Assembly: GCF_050003625.1 (NCBI RefSeq)
Contig: NC_134398.1
Coordinates: 21,030,997 to 21,094,996, forward strand
Reading direction: 5' to 3'
Origin: Haematobia irritans
Lineage: Eukaryota; Arthropoda; Insecta; Diptera; Muscidae
DNA length: 64,000 bases
Numbering within the stretch: the first letter of the stretch is position 1; each line of letters begins with the position of its first letter. Below are positions 33,266 to 44,469 of this stretch, piece after piece. The notes beneath the pieces were generated by a model, which worked only from the letters and a program-made list of their open reading frames with translations, did not search any database and was not told where the DNA came from. The position numbers were made by a program, and so were the translations under genes.

Positions 33266-35110
33266 TTTTGTTTGTTTTGGCGTTTGGTAAAATTTGATCC
33301 AAATTTTGGCAGATTATTTATAGCTCGAGTGGCAACCGTGCTTACATGGCGTCTTGACCCATCCACTCCATTCTATAGGACATCTTTCTGGCGTCGCACA
33401 GTGGTTCTAAATCGGTTTATTTTGAAAAAAAGGTCTGAAACTTTTTTGCTTGATGTGGGATCCACGACCTAACCTATAGGCTTTAAAAGTATATCGCCTC
33501 TGGTGTATGAATTTTTTTTAGCTGCCAAATCCACAATTTCCTGTATTTTTAAACACAGGAGCCATCTTTTCGACCAAAAAATGCCTTTTGATATTATTTT
33601 GAATTATCTATTATTTGTGAATACTTCTCCTGATCGTTTTATAAGACTTTATCACCATCCATCCTTCCGGCGACAGATGCTACTTTGTCTCTATTCTTAG
33701 CCGCAAAAAAAAACGGAGTTGATAGAATTTTTACTTTTCGGTTACTGTAAATAATCCTAGAGAATTTCTGTAATATGGTAGTATGAAATATTATAAAATT
33801 ATTTGTACAACTAATCATACCAAATTGAATTAATCCTCATGCGGAAAATATTTTCTTCACTTTTTAAAAAATTTGAACCACCGTGAAAACCTACAAAGAC
33901 CTATCATGATTTCCACAACAAGTCAAAGCAAAAATCTACTTTTCCAAGCTAGACCAAGTCAAGTTAAACTAAAACAGAAGCCATTATGCATTCAACAAAC
34001 AAATAACTGGGATACCATATCATAGAAACTTTTGCAAACACAGGCGCACACACCCACACATACACCATGCACAGACTAACTATGCTAACCATAGACTTGC
34101 AAGCTATGGCAAAAGGGACATCAATCGCAAAAGTAACCATAAGCAACTGGTGTTTCCATTCGCCTAAAAGTATACTCAACGCACACAATTGGATGGCAAA
34201 GCATAGTCAGCATGGCATACCCATGCACTTTCAAACGCACACACACACACAGCTTCTAAACGTCAGACATCCATAACCACTATAAAGTTAATATGATACC
34301 ACACACCATAAAAGCAGCATGAGATTACCAGGTAAGTTTACAGGCAGGAATTTTGTGTACTACCACATAGCCTGTTACGGCTATAGCGATACGAGTATCA
34401 TCGTTGCATTAAAATCCTACGACTCATTCGTGCTTACCGGTTAGCACGCTCTCTCTCTATCTACCTCGCTCACTCGCTTGGTCTCTCTCTTTACTTCTTT
34501 GTGGCTATTGAATTCCTGTTTGGGATATGACTAACCGCGAGTATAAACACTAGCCCACAATGGCTCTTCTATATTACAGTGGTTTCTGGTGTTTTTTGTT
34601 GGCCATGGTTTTGAAAACAAAGGGAGTTTAACTTTATACCCTTTTGAGTAAATTGCAAATGCTGAAGATATATTCTAACCGGCTTTTGGGAATTTTTAAT
34701 GTCTGTTATTACAAGGAAAAATATCCCATAATAAAGAAATTTTCTCTCTACAGAAAGAGAGGGAGAGAGAGAGAAAATATACTATGAAGGGAATGATGAG
34801 AAATATCCCTAACAAAAATGCTAGAGAGCAATTAAATGAGAGAAAATCTCCTTCCGTGCTGGAAAGTACCAACATTCAACAGCTTGGAATATGGGATATT
34901 TCTCCTAAGCAAATGACGTCACTGTGGCCATATTTAAGGGGTAGCATAAATGAGAAATGTCCTCATGTCTATCGAATATGTAGTAAATGTTGTGTTTGAT
35001 TTAACTACCTTGGGAAAGAAAACCCATGTTGCATGTACGGTTGCCACTTGTGCCAAAAATACTCTACCAAAATTTTTACCAGAAATCTACCATATTAAAA
35101 AAAATCCTAA
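33266..35110. other. Segment II, second copy
   Basis: Equivalent of 13195-15010, with small indels: an extra AACAAAAA-type stretch near 34810 and changed CT/GA tract lengths near 34445 and 34755. Motif CCTAAAAGTATAC is at 34163-34175. No gene recognised; the 71-codon frame at 34784-34999 is broken in the other copy. Confidence 0.6.
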
Positions 35111-35159
35111 ATAAATTTGACAAACATATTTTTCCTTTGGTGAGTAAGCACTCTTGTAG

Positions 35160-35437
35160 TTTACAAAATTTTACTTCTATAGAAAATTTTGCCAAATTTT
35201 ATTTCTATAGAAAAATTTACCAAAACTTTATTTCTATAGAAAAGTTTACCAAAATTTTATTTATATAGAAAAATTTACCAAAATGTTATTTCTATAGAAA
35301 ATTTTGTCAAAATTTTATTTGTAAAGAAAATTGTGTCAAAATTTTATTTGTATAGAAAATTTTGTAAAAATCTTATTTCTATATAGGAAAATGTTCCAAA
35401 ATTTTATTTCTAAAGAAAATTTTGTAAAAATTTTATT
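35160..35437 (+). repeat. 29-bp satellite array
   Basis: About nine monomers, including three TTTACCAAAA variants not in the first block. Confidence 0.92.
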
Positions 35438-36020
35438 TCATTCGTTTTGTTTTGTTATTGTTGGCTTTTTTCTTTAATCATTGTTGTTGTTTTTGATTTC
35501 AGCTTAAAACCATGCATTGACTAAACTACAAGTGTAGCTTAATCAACAGAGGAAAAGAATGTTTGTCAAATTTATTTGGGCGAAGCCCTATAGACTGCAA
35601 GATGGTTGGATGGACGCACGTTTCGTTGTTATTGTTGGCTTTTTTCTTTAATCATTGTTGTTGTTTTTGATTTCAGCTTAAAACCATGCATTGACTACAC
35701 TACAAGTGTAGCTTAACCAACAGAGGAAAAGAATGTTTGTCAAATTTATTTGGGCAAAGCCCTATAGACTGCAAGATGGTTGGATGGACGCTCGTTTCGG
35801 AATCACCACATTCCTCATCAGCATCCTCTACTTGCAGCAAAATTATCAACCAATTATTAGAATAAATTCAGGCAGTTCACTAAACACAAAAGTAAACCAC
35901 ACTTGAACATTCCGAAAAAAATGTTTTACATGATAGCCGGCTTATGCCGAAATAAATTCATACAAACATATCTCCTGCATGGTTTTATTTAAGGTGAAAT
36001 CAAAAACAACAACAAAATTT
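35438..36020 (+). mobile_element. MITE E, tandem left arms, right end deleted
   Basis: The same compound structure as 15298-15885, including the jump to AAATCAAAAACAACAACAAA. Confidence 0.83.
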
Positions 36021-39000
36021 TATTTCTATACAAAATTTTGTGAACATTTTATCTCTATCGGAAATTTTTTTAAAAGTCTTATTTCTGTAGAAACATTTTA
36101 CAAAAATTTTATTTCTATAGAAAAATTTTCCAACATTTTATTTCTATAGTAAATTTGATCAAAATTGTATTTCTATAGAAAATTTTGTCAACATTTTATT
36201 TCTATAGAAAATTTTGTAAAAATTTTACATCTATAGAAAATTTTACCAAAATTTTATTTCTCTAGAAAACATTTTCCAACATTTTATTTCTAAAGAAAAT
36301 TTTGTCAAAATTTTATTTCTAAAGAAAATTTTGTCAAAATTTTATTTTTATGGGAAATATTATACAAATTTTATTTCTGTAGAAAAATTGTCTAAAAATT
36401 TTATTTCTATAGAAAATTTTGTCAAAATCTTATGTCTATATAGGAAAATGTTCCAACATTTGATTTCTATCGGAATTTTTTTTAAAGTCTTATTTCTGTA
36501 GAAACATTTTCCAAAAATTTTATTTCTATAGAAAAATTTTCCAACATTTTATTTCTATAGTAAGTTTTATCAAAATTGTATTTCCATAAAAATTTGGTCA
36601 ACATTTTATTTCTATAGGAAATTTTGTAAAAATTTTACTTCTATAGAAAATTTTACCAAAATTTTATTTCTCTAGAAAAGTAAACCACACTTTAACTTTC
36701 CGAAAAAAAAGGTTTTACATGATAGCCGGCTTATGCCGAAATAAATTCGTACAAACATATATCTTGCATGGTTTTAAGCTGAAATCAAAAACAACAACAA
36801 AATTTTATTTCTATACAAAATTTTGTGAACATTTTATCTCTATCGGAAATTTTTTTAAAAGTCTTATTTCTGTAGAAACATTTTACAAAAATTTTATTTC
36901 TATAGAAAAATTTTCCAACATTTTATTTCTATAGTAAATTTGATCAAAATTGTATTTCTATAGAAAATTTTGTCAACATTTTATTTCTATAGACAATTTT
37001 GTAAAAATTTTACTTCTATAGAAAATTTTACCAAAATTTTATTTCTCTAGAAAACATTTTCCAACATTTTATTTCTAAAGAAAAATTTTGTCAAAATTTT
37101 ATTTCTAAAGAAAATTTTGTCAAAATTTTATTTTTATGGGAAATATTATACAAATTTTATTTCTGTAGAAAAATTGTCTAAAAATTTTATTTCTATAGAA
37201 AATTTTGTCAAAATCTTATGTCTATAGGAAAATGTTCCAACATTTGATTTCTATCGGAATTTTTTTAAAAGTCTTATTTCTGTAGAAACATTTTCCAAAA
37301 ATTTTATTTCTATAGAAAAATTTTCCAACATTTTATTTCTATAGTAAGTTTTATCAAAATTGTATTTCTATAAAAAATTTGGTCAACATTTTATTTCTAT
37401 AGAAAATTTTGTAAATATTTTACTTCTATAGAAAATTTTACCAAAATTTTATTTCTGTAGGAAACATTTTACAACATTTTATTTCTAAAGAAAATATTCT
37501 CAACATTTGAGTCTATAGAAAATTTTGTAAAAATTTTATTTCTATCGGAAATTTGTTTAAAAGTCTTATTTCTGTAGAAACATTTTACAAAAATTTTATT
37601 TCTATTGAAAAACTTTCCAACATTTTATTTCTATAGTAAATTTTATCAAAATTGTATTTTATATAGAAAATTTTATCAAAATTTTATTTGTCAAATTTTT
37701 TATTTTATTTTTATTTCTATAGAAAATTTTACCAATTTTATTTTCTGTAGAAAACATTTTCCAACATTTTATTTCTATAGAAAATTTTGTCAAAATTTTA
37801 TTTCTAAAGGAAATTTTGTCAAAATTTTATTTTTATGGGAAATATTTTACAAATTTTATTTCTGTAGAAAAATTTTCCAAAAATTTTTATTTCTATAGAG
37901 AATTTTATCAAAATTTAATTTCTATAGAAAATTTTATCAAAATTTTATTTCTATAGAAAATTTGTCAAAATTTTATTTTTAAAAAAAATTTTGTCAAAAT
38001 TTTATTTCTATAGAAAATTTTGTCAACATTTTATTTCTATCGGAAAATTTTTTTAAAAGTCTTATTTCTGTAGAAACATTTTCCAAAAATTTTATTTCTA
38101 TAGAAAAATTTTCCAACATTTTATTTCTATAGTAAATTTTATCAAAATTGTATTTCTATAGAACATGTTGTCAGCATTTTATGACTATAGAAAATTTTGT
38201 CAAAATTTTATTTCTATAGAAAATTTTACCAAAATTTTATTTCTGTAGAAAACATTTTCCAACATTTTATTTCTAAAGAAAATGTTCTCAACATTTGATG
38301 TCTATAGAAAATTTTGTAAAAATGTTATTTCTATCGGAAATTTTTTTAAAAGTCTTATTTCTGTAGAAACATTTTACAAAAATTTTATTTCTATTGAAAA
38401 ACTTTCCAACATTTTATTTCTATAGTAAATTTTATCAAAATTGAATTTTTATATAGAAAATTTTGTCAAAATTTTATTTGTAAAGAAAATTGTGTCAAAA
38501 TTGTATTCTATAGAAATTTTGTCACATTTTATTTCTATAGGAATTTTTTTTAAAAGTCTTATTTCTGTAGAAACATTTTACAAAAATTTTATTTCTATAG
38601 AAATGTTTTCCAATATTTTATTCCTCTAGTAAATTTTATCAAAATTGTATTTCTATAGAAAATTTATCAACATTTAATTTCTATAGAAAATTCTGTAAAT
38701 ATGTTACTTCTATTAAAATTTTTACCAAAATTTTATTTCTGTAGAAAACATTTTCCAAAATTTTATTTCTAAAGAAAATTTTGTCAAAATTTTATTTCTA
38801 AAGAAAATTTTGTCAAAATTTTATATCTAAAGAAAATGTCAAAATTTTATTTTTAATAGGAAATGTTTTACAAATTTTATTTCTGTAGAAAAATTTTCCA
38901 AAAATTTTATTTTCAATAGAAAATTTTATGAAAATTGTATTTCTATAGAAAATGTTCTCAACATTTTACGTCTATAGAAAAGTTTGTAAAATTTTATATC

Positions 39001-41990
39001 TATAGGAAATTTTTTTAAAAGTCTTGTTTATGTAGAAACATTTTTCCAAAAATTTTATTTCTATAGCAAAATTTTCCAATATTTTATTTCTATAGTAAAT
39101 TTTATCAAAATTGTATTTCTATAGAAAATTTTATCAACATTTTATTTCTATAGAAAATTTTGTAAAAATTTTACTTCTATAGAAAATTTTACCAAATTTT
39201 TTTTCTGTCAAAACATTTTCCAACATTTTATTTCTTAAGAAAATTTTGTCAAAATTTTATTTCTAAAGAAACTTTTGTCAAAATTTTATTTTTATGGGAA
39301 ATTTTGTACAAATTTTATTTCTGTAGAAAAATTTTCCAAAAATTTTATTTCTATAGAAAATGTTATCAAAATTGTATTTCTATAGAACATTTTGTCAAAA
39401 TCCTATGTCTACATAGGAAAATGTTCTTTCTAAAGGAAATTTTGTCAAAATTTTATTTCTAAAGAAAATTTTGTCAACATTTTATTTCTTTAGAAAATTT
39501 TGTCAACATTTTATTTCTATCGGAAATTTTTTTAAAAGTCTTTTCTGTAGATTTTTTTCCTTAGAAACATTTTCCAAAAATTTTATTTCTATAGAAAAAT
39601 TTTCCAACATTTAATATCTCTAGTAAATTTTATTAAAATTGTATTTCTATAGAAAATTTGGTCAACATTTTATTTCTATAGAAAATTTTATAAAAATGTT
39701 ACTCCTATAAAAAATTTTACCAAAATTTTTTTCCTGTAGAAAACATCTTCCAACATTTTATTTCTAAAGAAAATTTTGTCAAAATTTTATTTCTAAAGAA
39801 AATTTTGTCAAAATTTTATTTTTATTGGAAATTTTTTACAAATTTTATTTCTGCAGAAAAATTTTCCAAAAATTTTATTTCTATAGAAAATTTTATCAAA
39901 ATTGTATTTCTAAAGAAAATTTTGTCAAATTTTATTTCTAATGAAAATTTTGTCAAAATTTTATTTCTATAGATAATTTTGTCAACCTTTTATTTCTATC
40001 GGAAATTTTTTTAAAAGTCTTATTTCTGTAGAAAAATTTTCCAAAAATTTTATTTCTATAGAAAAATTTTCCAACATTTTATTTCTATAGTAAATTTTAT
40101 CAAAATAGTATTTCTATAGAAAATTTGGTCAACATTTTATTTCTATAGAAAATTTTGTCAAAATTTTACTTTATAGAGAATTTTACCAAAACTTTATTTC
40201 TGTAGAAAACATTTTCTAACATTTTATTTCTAAAGAAAATTTTGTCAAAATTTTATTTCTTTAGAAATTTTGTCAAAATTTTATTTCTATAGGAAATTTT
40301 TTTTACAAATTTTATTTCTGTAGAAAAAAAATTCCAAAAATTTTATTTCTATAGAAAATTTTATCAAAATTGTATTTCTATAAAAAATTTTGTCGACATT
40401 TTGTCTATAGAAAATTTTGTCAAATTTTACTTCTATAGAAAATTTTACCAAAATTTTATTTCTGTAGAAAACATTTCCAACATTTTATTTCTAAAGAAAA
40501 TTTTGTCAAAATTTTATTTCTAAAGAAAATTTTGTCAAAATTTATTTCTGTAGAAAATTTTGTCAAAATTTTATTTCTATAGAAAATGTATTTCTGTAGA
40601 ACATTATGTCAAAATTTTATTCCTATAGAAAATTTATTTCTAAAGAAAATTTTGTCAAAATTTTATTTTTATAGAAAAATGTTCCAAAATTTTTTTTCTA
40701 TATAAAATTTTTTTCCAGCAACAAATTTTGTCAAAATTTATTTCTGTAGAAAATTTTGTCAAAATGTTATTTCTATAGAAAGTTTTTAAAAAATGTTATT
40801 TCTATATTTATTTGTAAAGAAAATTGTGTCAAAATTTGTATTTCTATAGAAAATTTTGTCAACATTTTATTTCTATAGGAATTTTTTTTAAAAGTCTTAT
40901 TTCTGTAGAAACATTTTACAAAAATTTTATTTCTATAGAAATGTTTTCCAATATTTTATTCCTCTAGTAAATTTTATCAAAATTGTATTTCTATAGAAAA
41001 TTTATCAACATTTAATTTCTATAGAAAATTCTGTAAATATGTTACTTCTATTAAAATTTTTACCAAAATTTTATTTCTGTAGAAAACATTTTCCAAAATT
41101 TTATTTCTAAAGAAAATTTTGTCAAAATTTTATTTCTAAAGAAAATTTTGTCAAAATTTTATATCTAAAGAAAATGTCAAAATTTTTTTAAAAGTCTTAT
41201 TTCTGTAGAAAAATTTTCCAAAAATTTTATTTCTATAGAAAAATTTTCCAACATTTTATTTCTATAGTAAATTTTATCAAAATAGTATTTCTATAGAAAA
41301 TTTGGTCAACATTTTATTTCTATAGAAAATTTTGTCAAAATTTTACTTTATAGAGAATTTTACCAAAACTTTATTTCTGTAGAAAACATTTTCTAACATT
41401 TTATTTCTAAAGAAAATTTTGTCAAAATTTTATTTCTTTAGAAAATTTTGTCAAAATTTTATTTCTATAGGAAATTTTTTTTACAAATTTTATTTCTGTA
41501 GAAAAAAATTCCAAAAATTTTATTTCTATAGAAAATTTTATCAAAATTGTATTTCTATAAAAAATTTTGTCGACATTTTGTCTATAGAAAATTTTGTCAA
41601 AATTTTACTTCTATAGAAAATTTTACCAAAATTTTATTTCTGTAGAAAACATTTTCCAACATTTTATTTCTAAAGAAAATTTTGTCAAAATTTTATTTCT
41701 AAAGAAAATTTTGTCAAAATTTATTTCTGTAGAAAATTTTGTCAAAATTTTATTTCTATAGAAAATGTATTTCTGTAGAACATTATGTCAAAATTTTATT
41801 CCTATAGAAAATTTATTTCTAAAGAAAATTTTGTCAAAATTTTATTTTTATAGAAAAATGTTCCAAAATTGTATTTCTATATAAAATTTTTTTCCAGCAA
41901 CAAATTTTGTCAAAATTTTATTTCTGTAGAAAATTTTGTCAAAATGTTATTTCTATAGAAAGTTTTTAAAAAAATGTTATTTCTATAGAA
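36021..41990 (+). repeat. 29-bp satellite, 6-kb array with nested duplications
   Basis: Higher-order marker AAGTCTTATTTCTGTAGAAA recurs near 36077, 36487, 36860, 37270, 37563, 38058, 38349, 38553, 40017, 40895 and 41190. Two large internal duplications are visible: about 35920-36690 repeated at 36700-37480, and a composite 40815-41990 that copies about 38480-38860 joined to 40010-40810. The family A insertion of the first block is absent. Confidence 0.95.
36680..36805 (+). repeat. MITE E fragment carried by an array duplication
   Basis: GTTTTACATGATAGCCGGCT through AAGCTGAAATCAAAAACAAC, duplicated from about 35920-36020 together with adjoining monomers, so spread by array duplication rather than by transposition. 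Confidence 0.8.
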
Positions 41991-41994
41991 CTAC

Positions 41995-43930
41995 CCGAAG
42001 ACCGAAATTGATATTAAAAACCCCAATACGAATATGAACAGCCAACCAGTGTTGAACTTTTTTTTCCACTCTTTTGGGCTCAATTTGGTGGAAATTCTCC
42101 ATGGAATAGGTCATATACTAATATCAAACATTTGGAAGTTCAGGTGGTTTATCCCATCCACATTATTTTGGTATATTATTTTTAACCAATTAGCATTTAT
42201 CCATCATAAACGTAAATCGTATAATTTTCTTTCGATTTTTCCTTTTGAAATAATAGCATACTTCCAGGCAGAGTTGACAAAACATTTCAAAAAATGTTGC
42301 ATTTAGTGCCACTACAAAACAACCAATATTACTTTAAATTTTGATCAAATTGTGTCTTAATGTATACACTGACATTAATTCACTTTAACCTACTTTTTCA
42401 CTCAGTGTAGTTACCAGTTCTTTGGTGATTTTGTGAATCATTTTTTCTCACTCTCTTTTAACAGACGACTTACTTTCGGACAACAATGTTACAAAATGAT
42501 ATTGACGTGCTATAAAATCGATTGTGCTATACTGTAAAAATGGCTCAATTTTTTTGAAAGATATTTCTGATTGTATGGGCTCATATAAATGACTGCAACC
42601 ATGGCTTTTGTAAAGTAATCTGACATGGAAATTCACATTTCAAGAAATAAATAGAGATGTACATATCGAACGAAACTGTTTGTTTTTCATGAGAGACCGA
42701 ATTTTAAATTAACTGTCGACGCAATTGATGTGCACTGACATTTTTAACATTCGATATTTTTGCATTATTGTATACTAGGGAAACATACAGAGAGAGAGAG
42801 AGAATCTGGTGTACCAGATTCTTGGAAAATGGTTCTGCTAAATTGAACTTTAAATTGAATCATTACTCCTACCTAACCAGAATGGCAAGCCAATCCAGCC
42901 AATAAACCATAGCCAACAAAAACAACAAGAAATCAATTCATGTTTAATCACAGAGCAGAAATAACATTAAACCGAGAAACCCGAGTTACCTTGTGTTTGG
43001 TGTGTTCAGAAAAAAAAATCTGTTGCATACCCGCATACATATAGCATACTTTTAGGATGTTATGTTTGGGCATAAAGAGAATGGGTATGCATGTATATGT
43101 ATGGCGGGCATATGGGTAAAGGTATAATTTAAAATTTCTGCTATGAGAATTGGTGTATATGAATAATTGATTTCATTTCAACAACAACATCATCGTCGTC
43201 GTCCACGCCATCGTTGTTGATACTGGAGTAGTCTGTGTAGCTGGTACCTATTGGCCTTCATCAATGACAATGTGACATTTTGTGTCTAGCAAACATTTAT
43301 CATGAGGTGTTGCCATAACAACTCTTACTACAGACTAACCTTTTTTGATTTTTATATACGGATGTATTTCTCTTCCTCTCTCTTTCGAATAAACAAACAC
43401 ACAATGAATGTTACAAAAGAGATGAAACTACATCCATTAAAGCTTTATTTTTCGACCAACACATAAACACGCCTTAAACTATGCAATATATTTCGATTAA
43501 AAGTTTATAATGAAAAAAGCAAGTAAGTAGGAAACAGTTAATTAGATCGATTTAATGATAGCCTTACTGACGAGTTATTTACTAAATTACTTTACTTTAA
43601 ATTTATGGAATTAGATATAAATTAGTTAAATTTATTTAAACAAATAATTTAATTCGTCTTAAAATTGCTATATTAATTAAATCAGCCTAAGATATTAGTA
43701 CAATTGAAACTAATTTACATTTTTCGTTACCTATGAATATATAGAAAACTCCCTTTTTCATTTCATTTGTATGTTCCTCTCAGATCCCATGAAGTATGCA
43801 TGTTTTTTATCATATAGAGCCCATTTATCCATTTCAAATTCGGCATGTGATCTGTCCCAAGATCTAGCAACCATCAAAAATGTGCAAGGCGCATTTTTCA
43901 TTCGTCTCGTAATGTCAACATCAGATAAAA
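41995..43930. other. Segment III, second copy
   Basis: Equivalent of 22006-23925, with scattered substitutions. It has a perfect 22-base inverted repeat at 42801-42822 and the motif GCATACTTTTAGG at 43044-43056. A frame at 42034-42306 is not conserved in the first copy. No gene recognised. Confidence 0.6.
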
Positions 43931-44469
43931 TTATGCAAAAACTTTCTATAGAAATAAAATTTTGTATAAATTTTTTATGGAAATAAAATTTTGACAAAAT
44001 TTTCTATAGAAATAAAATTTTGATAAAATTTTCTATAGAATTGAAATTTTGACAAAATGTTCTATAGAATTAAAATTTTGACAAAATTTTTTATAGAAAT
44101 AAAATTTTGACAAAATTTTCTATAAAAAGAATTTAAAAAAAATTTCTATAAAAATCAAATTTTGACAAAATTTTCTATATACAAAAATGTTAATAAAAAT
44201 GTTAAAAAAAAATAAAAAAATCAAAATTTGGCAAAATTTTTTATAGAAACAAAATTTTGATAAAATTTTCCACAGAAATAAAATTTTGTAAAAATTTTCT
44301 ATAAAAAAATTTAAAATGTTTTCTATAAAAATCAAATTTTGACAAGATTTTCTATAGAAAAAATGTTAATAAAATTTTCTATAAAAATCAAATTTTGACA
44401 AAAAAATTTATAGAAACAAAATTTTGATAAAATTTGCCACAGAAATAAAATTTTGTAAAAATTTTATCA
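43931..44469 (-). repeat. 29-bp satellite array
   Basis: Diverged minus-orientation monomers with many A runs. The first 230 bases match the array that ends at the N gap. Confidence 0.9.

Larger units (their letters stand above)
24278..44160 (+). repeat. 20-kb duplicated block, second copy
   Basis: Same order and orientation as 3493-24177. Copy-specific insertions are mariner (27783), G (29181 and 32920), A (30061) and F (32041). Absent relative to the first copy are D, B and the A at 16658. The offset is 17.7 kb at segment I and about 20 kb at segments II and III. Confidence 0.9.

Noticed and set aside
34784..34999. 71-codon frame MKGMMRNIPNKN
   Set aside because: The first block carries a 4-base difference that shifts the frame.
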